From Clostridiales bacterium 1_7_47FAA (GTDB lineage: Bacteria; Bacillota; Clostridia; Lachnospirales; Lachnospiraceae), in NCBI GenBank assembly GCA_000155435.1, contig DS990262.1:928255-992254 (forward strand): a stretch of DNA of 64,000 bases, written 5' to 3'. Shown in pieces: positions 26,307 through 35,798 of the stretch. The notes below the pieces were generated by a model. The model worked only from the letters and a program-made list of their open reading frames with translations. It was not told the DNA's origin and did not search any database. Numbering within the stretch: position 1 is the first letter of the stretch; every line of letters starts with the position of its first letter. The position numbers were made by a program, and so were the translations under genes.

Positions 26307-26723
26307 TTGAAACAATTGAATACGGCCACGGAACTGCTGGCCTATCTCGATGACTTTTCTATACCATTTTCACTGAATGAGGAACATGCCCAGGTTCTGT
26401 TGGACTATATGGAGGGAAGTGCCTATGGGCTACACGTAGATGAAAAAGGGCAGCTCTATTGGGTGGATTTAGAGGGAGAACAAATAGAAGAAATCACCAT
26501 GGACGAGGTTACATTCCTTGCCTGTGAATGGAACAATGAATTCATCTTAGATTCCAGACAGAGACTGGAAGAGAAAGCTGGAAGCAGTGAAGAGAGGGAA
26601 ATCATAGACAGGATAAAACAGCTAAAAAAAGATGAGAGGCTGTTAGACGATATATATGAACAGACCTCCTTATGGAAACAGGTAAATCAAAAAGCGACAC
26701 CGGCGAAGAAAAATTCCCGCTGA
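26307..26723 (+). CDS. Accessory paralog B1
   Basis: 138 residues, TTG start after CAAGGAGGCATTAT. It has ELLAYLDDFSIPFSLNEEHA, then DEKGQLYWVDLEGEQIEEIT, and forms a clear pair with the next gene. The C-terminal quarter is a charged helix ending TPAKKNSR, with Arg encoded by CGC. The family is not recognised. Confidence 0.68.
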   Translation: MKQLNTATELLAYLDDFSIPFSLNEEHAQVLLDYMEGSAYGLHVDEKGQLYWVDLEGEQIEEITMDEVTFLACEWNNEFILDSRQRLEEKAGSSEEREIIDRIKQLKKDERLLDDIYEQTSLWKQVNQKATPAKKNSR

Positions 26724-26753
26724 TAGAATGAATTATGGAAAGAAGGGGATGAT

Positions 26754-27194
26754 TTGGGACGAATTGAAACATCTGGAAAATTAATGGAATATCTTGACGA
26801 GTTTGATATACTTTTTCCACTTACCCGCGCGGAGGCTGAACAGGTAGTGGGGTATACAACTAAAAGTGGCTATACATTAGAAACAGACGGCCACGGACAA
26901 TTGTATAAGGTGGACATGGAATCTGGTGATTCTTTGGAGACGGATATTGACCAGGTGATTGATGCTGCGTGTGAGCAGAACTACAAGATGATATCTGATA
27001 CCAGGGACTATTTTAAGTTAAGCAGACACTCTGAATGGCAAATTCTTCATAAAACCCTGGAAGGATTGAAAGCGGACGAGAAAATACTAAATGCCGCTTT
27101 CCAGAGGACCTATTATCAAAAGGAGCTGCGTGGAAAGATACAGGAAATCCTGCCTCCCGTGGATATCACGGCTGGGCGGAGATCAGTAAGATGA
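26754..27194 (+). CDS. Accessory paralog B2
   Basis: 146 residues, TTG start after GAAAGAAGGGGATGAT. It aligns with B1 along its length: KLMEYLDEFDILFPLTRAEA, GHGQLYKVDMESGDSLETDI, and ACEQNYKMISDTRDYF. It ends TAGRRSVR. It is the last gene before a terminator and the mobC-relaxase pair. A small tandem duplication beside the larger A family shows repeated gene amplification here. Confidence 0.68.
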   Translation: MGRIETSGKLMEYLDEFDILFPLTRAEAEQVVGYTTKSGYTLETDGHGQLYKVDMESGDSLETDIDQVIDAACEQNYKMISDTRDYFKLSRHSEWQILHKTLEGLKADEKILNAAFQRTYYQKELRGKIQEILPPVDITAGRRSVR

Positions 27195-27212
27195 TAAGTA
27201 AAGTATCAAGAG

Positions 27213-27254
27213 GGAAGGAATATAGCTGATTGCTGTGGTTCCTTCCTTTTCTTT
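27213..27254 (+). terminator. Terminator-like hairpin before mobC
   Basis: GGAAGGAA (27213-27220) pairs exactly with TTCCTTCC (27239-27246) and is followed by TTTTCTTTT. It separates the accessory genes from the mobC-relaxase unit. Confidence 0.65.
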
Positions 27255-27306
27255 TGCTGTTTATTCGATGAAAGGATGTGAGTAGAGACTGAGAAGCGTA
27301 AAAAAG

Positions 27307-27630
27307 ATGAACTGCCGGAAAGAAATTCGGCTGTCATGCGAGGAATTGGAGGAGCTGAACAGGAAGGCAAAAGAGAGAGGGCTATCCGATTCGCAGTATC
27401 TGAGGATGCTGATAACCAACCGCCCCAGAGATTATCCGGAACTTCTGGAAGCATTACAGAATCTCACGAATGAGATAAACCATATCGGGATAAACATCAA
27501 CCAAATTGTCAAAAACAACAACAGCGGCTTATACCATGAATCCGATAAAAAACGTCTGTATGTTTATATGAAGCAGATCAAGGAGGCAGTCATGCAGGTA
27601 GTCAGCCATTTGGACATAGCGGGTAATTAA
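27307..27630 (+). CDS. mobC: MobC-like mobilisation accessory protein
   Basis: 107 residues. The N-terminal segment RKEIRLSCEELEELNRKAKE and the C-terminal helix with NEINHIGININQIVKNNNSG are hallmarks of MobC relaxosome proteins, which bind oriT and assist the relaxase. It ends 2 bases before the relaxase ATG. The first ATG (27307) lacks a nearby SD; the frame is open from 27286 and a CTG at 27289 lies about 12 bases behind AAAGGA, so the start could be a CTG. Family assignment is secure. Confidence 0.88.
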   Translation: MNCRKEIRLSCEELEELNRKAKERGLSDSQYLRMLITNRPRDYPELLEALQNLTNEINHIGININQIVKNNNSGLYHESDKKRLYVYMKQIKEAVMQVVSHLDIAGN

Positions 27631-27632
27631 GT

Positions 27633-29087
27633 ATGGCTATCAGTAAAATTCTGCATATGGGATGTGCAAAATCGGGATTTCAGGCAAAGCATCTCGCAAA
27701 TACGATTAATTATATTACGAAGGACAGCAAAACTGAAAATGGGTTGTATGTTTCAGGCCATAACTGTCTGCCGGAGACTGCACTGAAACAAATGCTGAAC
27801 ACTAAGCGAAGGTACGATAAGATGGGGGGACGCCAGGGATACCATATCATTATCTCATTTGAAGAGGCGGCAGATACCGTTGATAAAGATGTTGCCATGA
27901 AGATTATAGGGAAATTTGTAGAGGAGTACCTTGGAAAAGAGTTTGAGGCAGTCTATGCGCTTCATGATGATACCGATCATATCCACGGCCATATTGCATT
28001 TAATAGTGTCCGCTGTATTGGAGAAGGGAAGAAATATGATTACCGAAATGGTGATTGGGACAAAATCATACAGCCGCTTGTCAACAAAATCTGTGAAGAG
28101 TACCATATGGCAACGCTGGACATGGATAAAGTACGTCAGAACAGAAAGAAAAAAAAGGAACGCATCTGGGACCAGGGTAAAGATGGTAAATTTAGTTGGA
28201 ATGATATGATCCGCCGTGACATCGACCAGGTGGCGGCCGAGGCGGAAAACTGGGATGAGTTCCTTATTGGAGTGGAGGAACGGGGATATGAGATAAAACA
28301 GGGAGCGCATATTCTGTTAAAGCCGCCAGGTATGGATAAGGGACGCAGGCTGGATACCCTGGGCGGCGATTACACAGAAGAAAAATTACGGGAACGGCTA
28401 AGTATCCCCATATCTGCAAGAGAAAAGGAACTGCCGGAGCCAGTATTGGAACTGCCGCCCAGAGTCAAAAAAGTGACTGGTTATATTCCCAGAAGAAAGT
28501 CCCCATTGACTGGATACCAGAAGATGTATTTTACAAAGTTATACCGGCTGGGCGTCCTAAAAAAACAGCCTTATTCCGATGCTTGGAAATATAAAGAAGA
28601 TATCCGGAAACTTCATGAGATACAGGAGAAATATAATTTCATTTCGGCTTATCAGATACATACAGACAAGGACTTGGAAAATATCAGGAAAGCATTGGCT
28701 GAACAGGCAAAATCGCTTAGGCAGGAGAAAAAGAACCAAAAAGAGAACCGTGAAGCCAATACAGAGATATTTGAGCTTTGGGAAAAGCTCCAGGAACTGA
28801 AGGTTGAGGTTTCTTTATATGAGGAGGGGTATCAGGAATTTAAGGGAGAATACCTGCAGGCAGAGCAGCTAAAAACGCAGTTGTTGGATATGGGGTACAC
28901 GTTTGAATCAGCAGAGCGGTTGTACCTGAATTTCCAGGAGAAAAATCGCCGGCTCAATGAGGTTCTTGCGGAGGTAAGACGACAGCAGAGGATAGGGAAG
29001 AAAATCATGCAGGAGCAAAAGGAGAGAATGCAGAGCAGAGACAAGCAGAAAAGCAGGGAAAGAGGAGGAGAAAGTCGTGATCTATGA
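27633..29087 (+). CDS. MOBP-type relaxase (MobA/VirD2 family)
   Basis: 484 residues. The relaxase domain shows the candidate catalytic Tyr in TINYITKDSK (about residue 31) and the metal-binding three-His motif in HDDTDHIHGHIAFNSV near residue 110. The rest is a long charged, coiled-coil C-terminal half ending RESRDL-like, without the Arg tail seen in neighbours. Relaxases nick oriT, stay on the 5' end and are themselves carried into the recipient. It follows mobC by 2 bases and overlaps the next gene by 11 bases. Confidence 0.93.
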   Translation: MAISKILHMGCAKSGFQAKHLANTINYITKDSKTENGLYVSGHNCLPETALKQMLNTKRRYDKMGGRQGYHIIISFEEAADTVDKDVAMKIIGKFVEEYLGKEFEAVYALHDDTDHIHGHIAFNSVRCIGEGKKYDYRNGDWDKIIQPLVNKICEEYHMATLDMDKVRQNRKKKKERIWDQGKDGKFSWNDMIRRDIDQVAAEAENWDEFLIGVEERGYEIKQGAHILLKPPGMDKGRRLDTLGGDYTEEKLRERLSIPISAREKELPEPVLELPPRVKKVTGYIPRRKSPLTGYQKMYFTKLYRLGVLKKQPYSDAWKYKEDIRKLHEIQEKYNFISAYQIHTDKDLENIRKALAEQAKSLRQEKKNQKENREANTEIFELWEKLQELKVEVSLYEEGYQEFKGEYLQAEQLKTQLLDMGYTFESAERLYLNFQEKNRRLNEVLAEVRRQQRIGKKIMQEQKERMQSRDKQKSRERGGESRDL

Positions 29088-29643
29088 GCAGGATAAACTG
29101 GAAAAACTGGCTTCTGAAATAAAAAAATATCTTTTGGAATGTAAGCTGGGAGACGCATATATTGAGAGCTTCCGTGATTTAGTACCAGCAGGGGGGAAAA
29201 TACCTGGGATTAGAGCGGTCTTAGACAATCATAGATTGAGGGACCATCTAACCTGCTTTTTGATGTACCGTTCTTCGCTCTTACCAGACCAGGACAGAAA
29301 GCAGGGCGTGAGTCTGGCAGATAAATTAGATGAGGTCGGAGCTGTCAGGAAAGCAGATAAGAAGGAAGAAATGGCGGAAGTGGCATGGGAACTGAACGAA
29401 GTGATGAAGGAAACAGACTTTATCCATTATCTTGATGCAGGATACATGAGAGCCGGGGACAACCAGTCCGATCCGGTAAGACGTATCTACAGGGATATTG
29501 GAGACCGGGAAAAGCGCCAGGACATCATAGACTATTTAGAGACTGTTTTGGAAAAAGTTCACAGTGAAAAAATTATGGCTCTTATTTCTTCTTTAGAGAA
29601 TATAACGGATAAGGTTCCGGCCCGATCAGGAAAGGTACGGTAG
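29077..29643 (+). CDS. Accessory paralog A4 (single-module form)
   Basis: 188 residues, GTG start after GAGGAGGAGAAAGTC, overlapping the relaxase end. Its second half (DPVRRIYRDIGDREKRQDII then DYLETVLEKVHSEK) is a diverged copy of the N-terminal module of A1 and A2. It lacks their C-terminal module. It ends ARSGKVR, with Arg encoded by CGG. Overlap with the relaxase gene suggests co-expression. The family is not recognised. Confidence 0.7.
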   Translation: MIYEQDKLEKLASEIKKYLLECKLGDAYIESFRDLVPAGGKIPGIRAVLDNHRLRDHLTCFLMYRSSLLPDQDRKQGVSLADKLDEVGAVRKADKKEEMAEVAWELNEVMKETDFIHYLDAGYMRAGDNQSDPVRRIYRDIGDREKRQDIIDYLETVLEKVHSEKIMALISSLENITDKVPARSGKVR

Positions 29644-29672
29644 GGGATTGCTTGATATATAGGAGGAATAAT

Positions 29673-30080
29673 TTGAAGTATCAATTTTTCGACAATGATG
29701 GGAAAGTGACTGAATCAGAACAAAAAAGTTATACAGACGCACTAAAATTTGCAGAGGAGCGAGGCATTACATGCCTATCCATGCCATATAAGCTATTCAT
29801 TGCGTCTTTTCGTGAAAAAATCAAATTGCTGGAAAGCCACACCCAGTATAGTAAGATTTCGGAATATGCAGAAAAAATGATTATCTTGAACCAGGGTGCA
29901 GGATATCAGGCCATAGCTGCGAATGATTTCATGAAAAAAATTATTGTAACACCGATTGACGATATTAGGGGATGGCTTGAGGAACATGGAAAAAGCGAGT
30001 TTGAACCAGTATCCCAGGATTGGCAGGAAGGTAAGGCGGAAAAACAGAAAAATAAAGCAAATTCCCCAAAAGTAAGATAA
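29673..30080 (+). CDS. Small protein of unknown function
   Basis: 135 residues from the TTG at 29673, chosen because AGGAGG is 6 bases upstream; an earlier TTG at 29652 has no SD. The sequence opens MKYQFFDNDGKVTESEQKSY and has no recognised motif. The last 20 residues are Lys-rich and disordered and end NSPKVR. Confidence 0.62.
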   Translation: MKYQFFDNDGKVTESEQKSYTDALKFAEERGITCLSMPYKLFIASFREKIKLLESHTQYSKISEYAEKMIILNQGAGYQAIAANDFMKKIIVTPIDDIRGWLEEHGKSEFEPVSQDWQEGKAEKQKNKANSPKVR

Positions 30081-30136
30081 GAAATGAATCGAGAGGCAGC
30101 CGATTGGATTGTCTTTTTTTATTGCAGGAGGCAGAT

Positions 30137-31108
30137 ATGACAATAGAAGAACAGAAATATTTAGAAGAGTGCCGTAAAAAGCTGGGGGCGGACCAGATTG
30201 AAGTAATACAGATGGCTTTCCAATACGGGCTGGGCATTAAAGACGTGCGGCGGGTTGCAATCCCAAAGCTTAATGCGGAGCAGATGCGTCAGACCGTTTT
30301 TGCAATGCTTGAAGATGTAGACGGGGAACTGGTTGATTTGTGCTGTCAGGGCACATTTGACCAGTACCAGATACCGGAAATTGTTTCTGGTTCCGTCTCT
30401 GGGCTTACGAAGGAAGAAATCATGTCCTATGCGACACCGGATCTGCCGGCGAGCCGGATGAAAAAAATGAGGACACAATTGATTGAGGCCAAAAAGAATG
30501 CTGGTAATTCCGCAGAAGGCGCGGCGTTTAAGGAGTATACAGAAAACCTGATAAAAATGATGGAGACATCTCTGCAGCAGTTTAAAGAGAATAACGAGAA
30601 GTTTGAGGTGCTCTCAACACTGGTGAAAGAACACGTCCTGGACGAGAAAAACCAGGAGATTAAGGATTTATATGAGAACCTAAAAGATAAAGACAGTTTG
30701 ATCAAAAAACTGCAGGAAGAAGCTGCGGTGCAGGAAACACAGATAAAGAAGCTGGAGGAGGAACTTACAGCGGCAAGAACACGGTCAAATGCCGAAGTGG
30801 TTGAGGGAAAGACAGAGAAGGTAACTGCACCTACCGTTCCTCCATCTTATTGGAGACCGCAGCCGCCGCAGACAAAAAAAACTATCCTTGAGAAGCTGTT
30901 CCCGCAGAAGACATCGGATATTCTGGATAAAATCGCTGCGGAAGGATTATCGTCAGAACAACTTGAAGAAGTCAGGTCTGCCTTTGATTCAGGATTGGCC
31001 GATGATGAAGTAAAGCGGATTATCAAAAAGGAATTGACTGCTGATAAAATGCGGAAAATGCGTGAGATTATGCTGCTGGTACGGGAAAGGAGACATACAG
31101 ATGCGTGA
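30137..31108 (+). CDS. Coiled-coil protein with Q-EI-GL repeats at both ends
   Basis: 323 residues from the ATG at 30137 (GCAGGAGGCAGAT upstream). The N-terminal third has two copies of the repeat (QIEVIQMAFQYGLGIKDVRR and QIPEIVSGSVSGLTKEEIMS). The centre is a long coiled coil (about 135-235). The C-terminal part has a further copy (QLEEVRSAFDSGLADDEVKR, then KMRKMREIM). The same module ends the VirD4 coupling protein three genes downstream, so this protein may bridge or cap the coupling protein. It has no basic Arg tail. It overlaps the next gene by 8 bases. Confidence 0.72.
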   Translation: MTIEEQKYLEECRKKLGADQIEVIQMAFQYGLGIKDVRRVAIPKLNAEQMRQTVFAMLEDVDGELVDLCCQGTFDQYQIPEIVSGSVSGLTKEEIMSYATPDLPASRMKKMRTQLIEAKKNAGNSAEGAAFKEYTENLIKMMETSLQQFKENNEKFEVLSTLVKEHVLDEKNQEIKDLYENLKDKDSLIKKLQEEAAVQETQIKKLEEELTAARTRSNAEVVEGKTEKVTAPTVPPSYWRPQPPQTKKTILEKLFPQKTSDILDKIAAEGLSSEQLEEVRSAFDSGLADDEVKRIIKKELTADKMRKMREIMLLVRERRHTDA

Positions 31109-31550
31109 GGCTGGTGTGGTGTCATTAAATATCAGAATGGTCCGGGAGTGCTACCAAATGATGGATTTAATGGAAAAGCAGGACTTTGTATTTACCCAGG
31201 AGGATAAAAGGATACTTTTAGGTTATGCGTTCCATCAGCAGGACTTAGACTGTGTGCATGATGCGGTCATTCATATCGCTGCGGTCAGGGAAAAGGAAAA
31301 ATCCCAGGGGAACCTGGAGGCTGGGATTATAGAGCAGTATGCCATCCGGGGCGGGAGCGAACTGCAGGAGAGAATCAAAGAGTATATCATACAGTTAGAA
31401 GTGGCAAATATCAATCAGGAAATAGCAAATCAGTTACTTGTGAAAATCCTGCAGGATAAGAATGTGGACTATGAACTGGACCGGATGCTGGAGGAGCTGC
31501 GGAAACGCGAAGATGAAAAGAAAAAAGAGAATGAAGCAGTTAGGAGGTGA
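31101..31550 (+). CDS. Helical protein upstream of pcfB
   Basis: 149 residues from the ATG at 31101, which has AAAGGAGACATACAG directly upstream. The central part, IIEQYAIRGGSELQERIKEY, and the charged C-terminal helix ending NEAVRR show no known motif. It overlaps its neighbours on both sides, so it belongs to the T4SS operon. The last codons AGG AGG TGA double as the SD for pcfB. Confidence 0.62.
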   Translation: MREAGVVSLNIRMVRECYQMMDLMEKQDFVFTQEDKRILLGYAFHQQDLDCVHDAVIHIAAVREKEKSQGNLEAGIIEQYAIRGGSELQERIKEYIIQLEVANINQEIANQLLVKILQDKNVDYELDRMLEELRKREDEKKKENEAVRR

Positions 31551-32761
31551 GTTCTATAGGAGAAATACAGGAAGCTACCCAAATCCTGCGGGTGTCATTT
31601 GAGGGAATTGAGATATTCATGAAAATTGTCGGAGGCGGGCTTCATACGGCTAAGGATATTGGAAAATTCATCGGCAGGTTGGTGGAGATGGAACGTTTAT
31701 CCGGAAGGACAACCGTAAAAGACCTTCTTAAAACAGGAGGCGATTTGCAGGTTTTCCGTTTTGATACGACTGATATTAATAAGGTGAAAAAGCTGGCTGA
31801 TAAATATAAAATCCGCTATGCACTCCTTCCAGATATCAATAAAGCGGATGGTAAAAGTGAAATCCTTTTTCATTCTGATGCCACACCTAGAGTGAATCAA
31901 ATCATGGGGGACATCGAGGGGAGCAAGATTGAATCAATCCAGGATTATCTGGATAACGGGGAGGAGAAGGAACTGAAAGAGACTTACGGGATAGACAAGA
32001 AGGATATGTCGGACCCAAACAAGCAGAGCGCCCCTAAAGAACAGTCCATCTCTCCATGGGGATTTAAGGCAGTTGGGACATATCTGGCACAGACACCAGG
32101 GGCGGGTGTTGGGGAAATCAGTAATGCCATAGATATGCCATGGGCGGAAGTAGAGCCTGTACTGAAATATATGGAAAGCCTGGGAATCCTGGAGATCAAT
32201 GACGATGGCAGCATGGCCTTTAAAATGGACAAACAGGAGTTTGCTGCGTATGAGAAACAGGGAAAATGGCAGCATGCGGAGGACATGGAGCCTATTGTGC
32301 GGGGGATGGAGCAGCCGCATAAGGCAGAGGCTGCACAGAAGCAGATGTCTGAGATGAATAGCCGCCAGAGGAAGGTACTGCAGCATGCAAAGGAAGCTGT
32401 CAGAGACGATCCAAATATCCATCAGATTTTTATTGCCAGGAGCCTTGCGGTGGAAGAGACTGAAAAGAGAATTCTCACACGGATTCCGTTCAAAAAGAAT
32501 GAGTACCTGTGGATAGATAAAAATTCCATATCCCATATCAGTGAGGAGAAGAGGACCATATTTACAAATCTTCAGAAGGATAAGGAATACAGTGTGGTGA
32601 ATAACGAGGGGCAGGTGATTGGAAAACGCACCGGTGAAGAGCTATACAGCCAGAGTTATGATCCGGTCTTAAAGGAAACCAGAGACATGCTGCACAAGAA
32701 AAAAGAAGAAAACCGGAAACTGCAGATGGCAGGCCAACTGAAAAAGCGGGGAGGAAGGTAA
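31547..32761 (+). CDS. PcfB-like (DUF3801) conjugation protein
   Basis: 404 residues. The N-terminal 130 residues (EIQEATQILRVSFEGIEIFM, then KVKKLADKYKIRYALLPDIN) match the PcfB/DUF3801 family found immediately before VirD4 in Gram-positive conjugation operons. The remainder is a helical, winged-helix-like extension (about 165-230) and a charged tail ending KKRGGR. The GTG at 31547 abuts its own SD with no spacing. An in-frame ATA at 31556 lies 8 bases after AGGAGG and would give MGEIQEATQ, so initiation at a rare ATA is possible. It overlaps virD4 by one base. Confidence 0.8.
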   Translation: MSSIGEIQEATQILRVSFEGIEIFMKIVGGGLHTAKDIGKFIGRLVEMERLSGRTTVKDLLKTGGDLQVFRFDTTDINKVKKLADKYKIRYALLPDINKADGKSEILFHSDATPRVNQIMGDIEGSKIESIQDYLDNGEEKELKETYGIDKKDMSDPNKQSAPKEQSISPWGFKAVGTYLAQTPGAGVGEISNAIDMPWAEVEPVLKYMESLGILEINDDGSMAFKMDKQEFAAYEKQGKWQHAEDMEPIVRGMEQPHKAEAAQKQMSEMNSRQRKVLQHAKEAVRDDPNIHQIFIARSLAVEETEKRILTRIPFKKNEYLWIDKNSISHISEEKRTIFTNLQKDKEYSVVNNEGQVIGKRTGEELYSQSYDPVLKETRDMLHKKKEENRKLQMAGQLKKRGGR

Positions 32762-33997
32762 TGGAAAATAAGAAAAAAACTTCTGTCTGGCTGATTGTAC
32801 TTGGTGGTGTGCTGGCGGCATATGGCGGGTATCTTCTTAATGGCATCTGGGAACAGGGGATTGATATCAATACCTTTATGGAGCGTCTTAACATGGTTAT
32901 GGCCCGCCCATTTGGAAATTACTTTAATGATACAACTTTTAAGGGGATATTACTTGCAGAATTCGTATATATGATTGCGATTGCCATGTATCTGACCAGC
33001 AGGAAAAACTATATGCCGGGAAAAGAATATGGTACAGCCAAATTTGCAGATATCAAACAGGTGAATCAGGTGTTAGCCGAGAAGGACGAGACAGAGAACC
33101 GCATACTAAGCCAAAATGTCCGTATGAGGATGGATTCGCGTAAAACGAAGCTGAACTTGAATACTTTGGTCATCGGGGGAAGTGGAGCGGGAAAGAGTTT
33201 CTTCTTTTGTAAGCCTAATTTATTACAGCTTAACCGTTCTTCTTATATAATCACTGATCCGAAAGGGGAAATTTTAAAAGCCTGCGGGGGATTCTTACAG
33301 AAACACGGTTATGTTGTCAAAGTCCTGAATCTGCTGAACATGGAAGAGTCTGACTGCTATAATCCATTTATGTATATCCGGAAGGAATCAGATGTCGTAA
33401 AATTAATTACAAACCTGATCGCCAATACAACCCCGAAAAACTCCCAGAGCAGCGATCCCTTCTGGGAGAAAGCAGAGTCGCTATACCTGCAGGCGCTGTT
33501 CTACTATGTTTGGCTGGAATGCCCCAAAAGTGAACAGAACTTTTCCACGGTACTGAAATTACTGGGAGAAGCAGAGGTACGTGATGATGGCTCGCCATCG
33601 GACTTAGACCGCAGGATTAAGCGCCTGGAGCGTAAAAAGGGAAGCAATCATCCAGCAGTCAAACAGTATTATAAAGTAATCAGAGGAGCGGCTGATACGG
33701 TCCGGAGTATTGTAATCAGTGCAAATTCCAGACTGGCTTTTTTGGAAAATCCACAAATCCTCCGTATCCTGGACCATGATGATATCAATATCCCGGAGAT
33801 AGGGGTGGGAAGAAATGGTGACGGAAAGACAAAAACAGCTCTTTTTTGTGTGATTCCGGATTCCGATAAATCGAACAACAGCATTGTAGGGCTGCTTTAC
33901 AGCCAGATATTCCAGGAACTGTACTTCCAGGCTGACTTTATTTACGAAGGAAGATTACCAATCCATGTGACCTTTATGCTTGATGAGTTTGCTAATG
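32761..33997 (+). CDS. virD4: VirD4/TcpA type IV coupling protein, exon 1
   Basis: The 5' exon encodes two N-terminal membrane helices (about residues 8-26 and 60-80), the Walker A motif GGSGAGKSFFFCKP near residue 138, and the Walker B motif FMLDEFAN (about 405-412). The exon ends with the first base of the next Val codon. Joined to 34796-35667 it gives an uninterrupted 702-residue coupling protein, which recruits relaxase-DNA and protein substrates to the T4SS channel. Without splicing, the frame runs into the intron and stops at 34053 with 430 residues, which would destroy the ATPase. Confidence 0.9.
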
Positions 33998-34795
33998 GTG
34001 TGACACGTTCTGCGTCCAAAACGGTAGAAATAACCGACAAAACCGCAGCCTGAAGCCATGAATGGCTTTGGAGAACTGCATAACTGAAATCTCAAATGAT
34101 GGGGTAACGCCCGGAAGGGGATTCACTGATACTCCGAGTAGCGTCAGCCAGATACAGTGGCTGGGGTTATAAGCGCGGGAAAGTCGTGCGAAGCACACCC
34201 TAACGCTGAAAGGCGAGGAAAGATTCATAGAGGTATGAGTTGTGTGTGACAGTGCGGGTGGGGCTGCCATATGGCTAGAATGACCCAAAGGAGGTCTGAC
34301 AAAGTTCCGAATGTACGGCTCTAAACAAATAGCCTGTAGAAATGCAGGTGTACCAGGGGTACGCAGGCGGGGCAAAGTAAAATTTGTTAGTATGAAATGC
34401 CTTCTGTGCTTATAGGGCATAGGTATCTTGAGGATTTTCCTTGAAGATAATGCTTGCAGGGCTAAAGGAGCGGCCTAAGTGGTAGCAATCCTAAGTTATG
34501 TGGAACGTGGAAAGCAGCCAATACGGGAGCTGACTGTATCAGCGACAAAGTATCGTAGTTGCAGCGAAAAGGAAGGGGGAGAAAAACTTCTATAATAAGT
34601 GCATTAGTGGTTGTGAGAGTAGAGGCACAGTACCAGGGAAACCGTGATAATAAGCGGTGGAGGGATAGCCTCAAGCCGATACTAAGAGATTATGTTCTTA
34701 GTCGGGGGAGCGCCGTGTGATGGGAAACTATCATGCACGGTGCGGGGCAGGGGAAAAACCCGAGGCGGCAGTGCCAGAGGTTTACCTATTGCCAT
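33998..34795 (+). mobile_element. ORF-less group II intron
   Basis: The 798-base insert begins GTGTGACAC, matching the group II 5' consensus, and ends CCAT, matching the terminal A-pyrimidine. A domain V-like hairpin pairs GCGCCGTG (34710-34717) with CACGGTGC (34736-34743). A domain VI-like stem follows (about 34765-34794). A candidate exon-binding site CATTAG (34602-34607) complements the last six exon bases CTAATG, though its position late in the intron is unusual. Removing the insert restores the reading frame and the conserved text DEFAN-VALPDD. No maturase or reverse transcriptase is encoded, so splicing would rely on a protein supplied in trans. Confidence 0.88.
34708..34745 (+). ncRNA. 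Group II intron domain V hairpin
   Basis: An 8-bp stem with one G-U wobble (34710-34717 with 34736-34743) continues through a two-base bulge to a short upper stem ATG/TAT and a loop containing GGAAAC. Size (about 34-36 bases) and placement about 50 bases from the intron end fit domain V, the catalytic core. Confidence 0.75.
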
Positions 34796-35667
34796 TTGCA
34801 TTACCGGATGATTATTGCAGTTTACTTAGTACCATGAGGTCACGAGAAATTTCATCGATCATTATTATACAGAACCTTGCGCAGATTAAAGCATTGTTTG
34901 AAAAGACATGGGAGGTCATCCCGGGGAACTGTGACACTTTGGTCTACCTTGGCGGGAATGAACAGAGTACACACGATTATATTTCTAAGATGCTCGGGAA
35001 GGCTACGGTAGATAAGCGGAGTTCTGGTGAAACAAGAGGAAAAAATGGCAGCAGCAGCCGGAACTTTGATGTGCTGGGAAGGGAACTACTGACACCGGAT
35101 GAGGCCAGAAAGCTGGATAATAAAAAGTGCCTGATCTTTATCCGGGGATTTGACCCGATTGTAGATTCAAAATACAATACCCCGGCGCATCCTCTTTTCA
35201 AGGAGACGTTTGATGGAGGCGCACCACCATATCATCATACACCAATCCGTGAGAAAAGTACAGTGCCAGCCTGCGAATTGCTGAACCGGCAGTCTTTTGA
35301 ATATTATGAACGCCAGAGGGACCAGGGGCTGAATGTTCAGATAGATGAAATAACACTGGACGAATTGCTGTCATTGCAGGAACCTGATATGCCGGCAAAG
35401 ATATTTTCAGAAGATGAACTGAAAAAGAACCGCAAAATAACTGAAATCGAGAATATAGAAAAGCAGGATTTGGGACAGATTACAGAAGAGCAGTTTAATG
35501 AAATGCTAATAAATAATGATTATACATTAGAGCAGTTAGAAGAAATACGTCTTGGATTGGTAGGAGGTCTTTCCTACCAGGATATATTGACTTACTTTAA
35601 ATCAGATAAAAGTGCCGGACAAATGCGTGAAATACGCGAACAACTGACCGGCCATCAAGAATCTTAA
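34796..35667 (+). CDS. virD4: VirD4/TcpA type IV coupling protein, exon 2
   Basis: The 3' exon continues VALPDDYCSLLSTMRSREIS, then IIIIQNLAQIKALFE, typical of the coupling protein after Walker B. The C-terminal 60 residues hold QLEEIRLGLVGGLSYQDILT and QMREIREQL, the repeat also seen in the proteins at 8592-9245 and 30137-31108. Coupling protein C termini commonly select substrates, so this repeat could be a docking element. A frame read from an ATG at 34717 inside the intron exists but is not the natural start. Confidence 0.88.
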
Positions 35668-35729
35668 TTTTCCCTATATTTCTTATGCCTAAGATGGCAG
35701 ATATATGGGAATCTGTTGCAAAAAATAGA

Positions 35730-35779
35730 GGGCGCACGCAGCAGGTTCTTTTATACCTGCTATTTTTGCGCCCTTTTTT
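35730..35779 (+). terminator. Terminator between virD4 and the pilin gene
   Basis: GGGCGCA (35730-35736) pairs with TGCGCCC (35767-35773), enclosing an inner GCAGGT/ACCTGC stem, followed by TTTTTT. It may reduce read-through into the downstream T4SS genes or act as an attenuator. Confidence 0.75.
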
Positions 35780-35798
35780 AAAGAAAAGGAGATTTTAA

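Noticed and set aside
34717..34795. Independent start of the second VirD4 fragment at ATG 34717
   Set aside because: The preceding codons lie in intron domains V and VI; the protein text before VALPDD has no similarity to coupling proteins and no SD precedes it.
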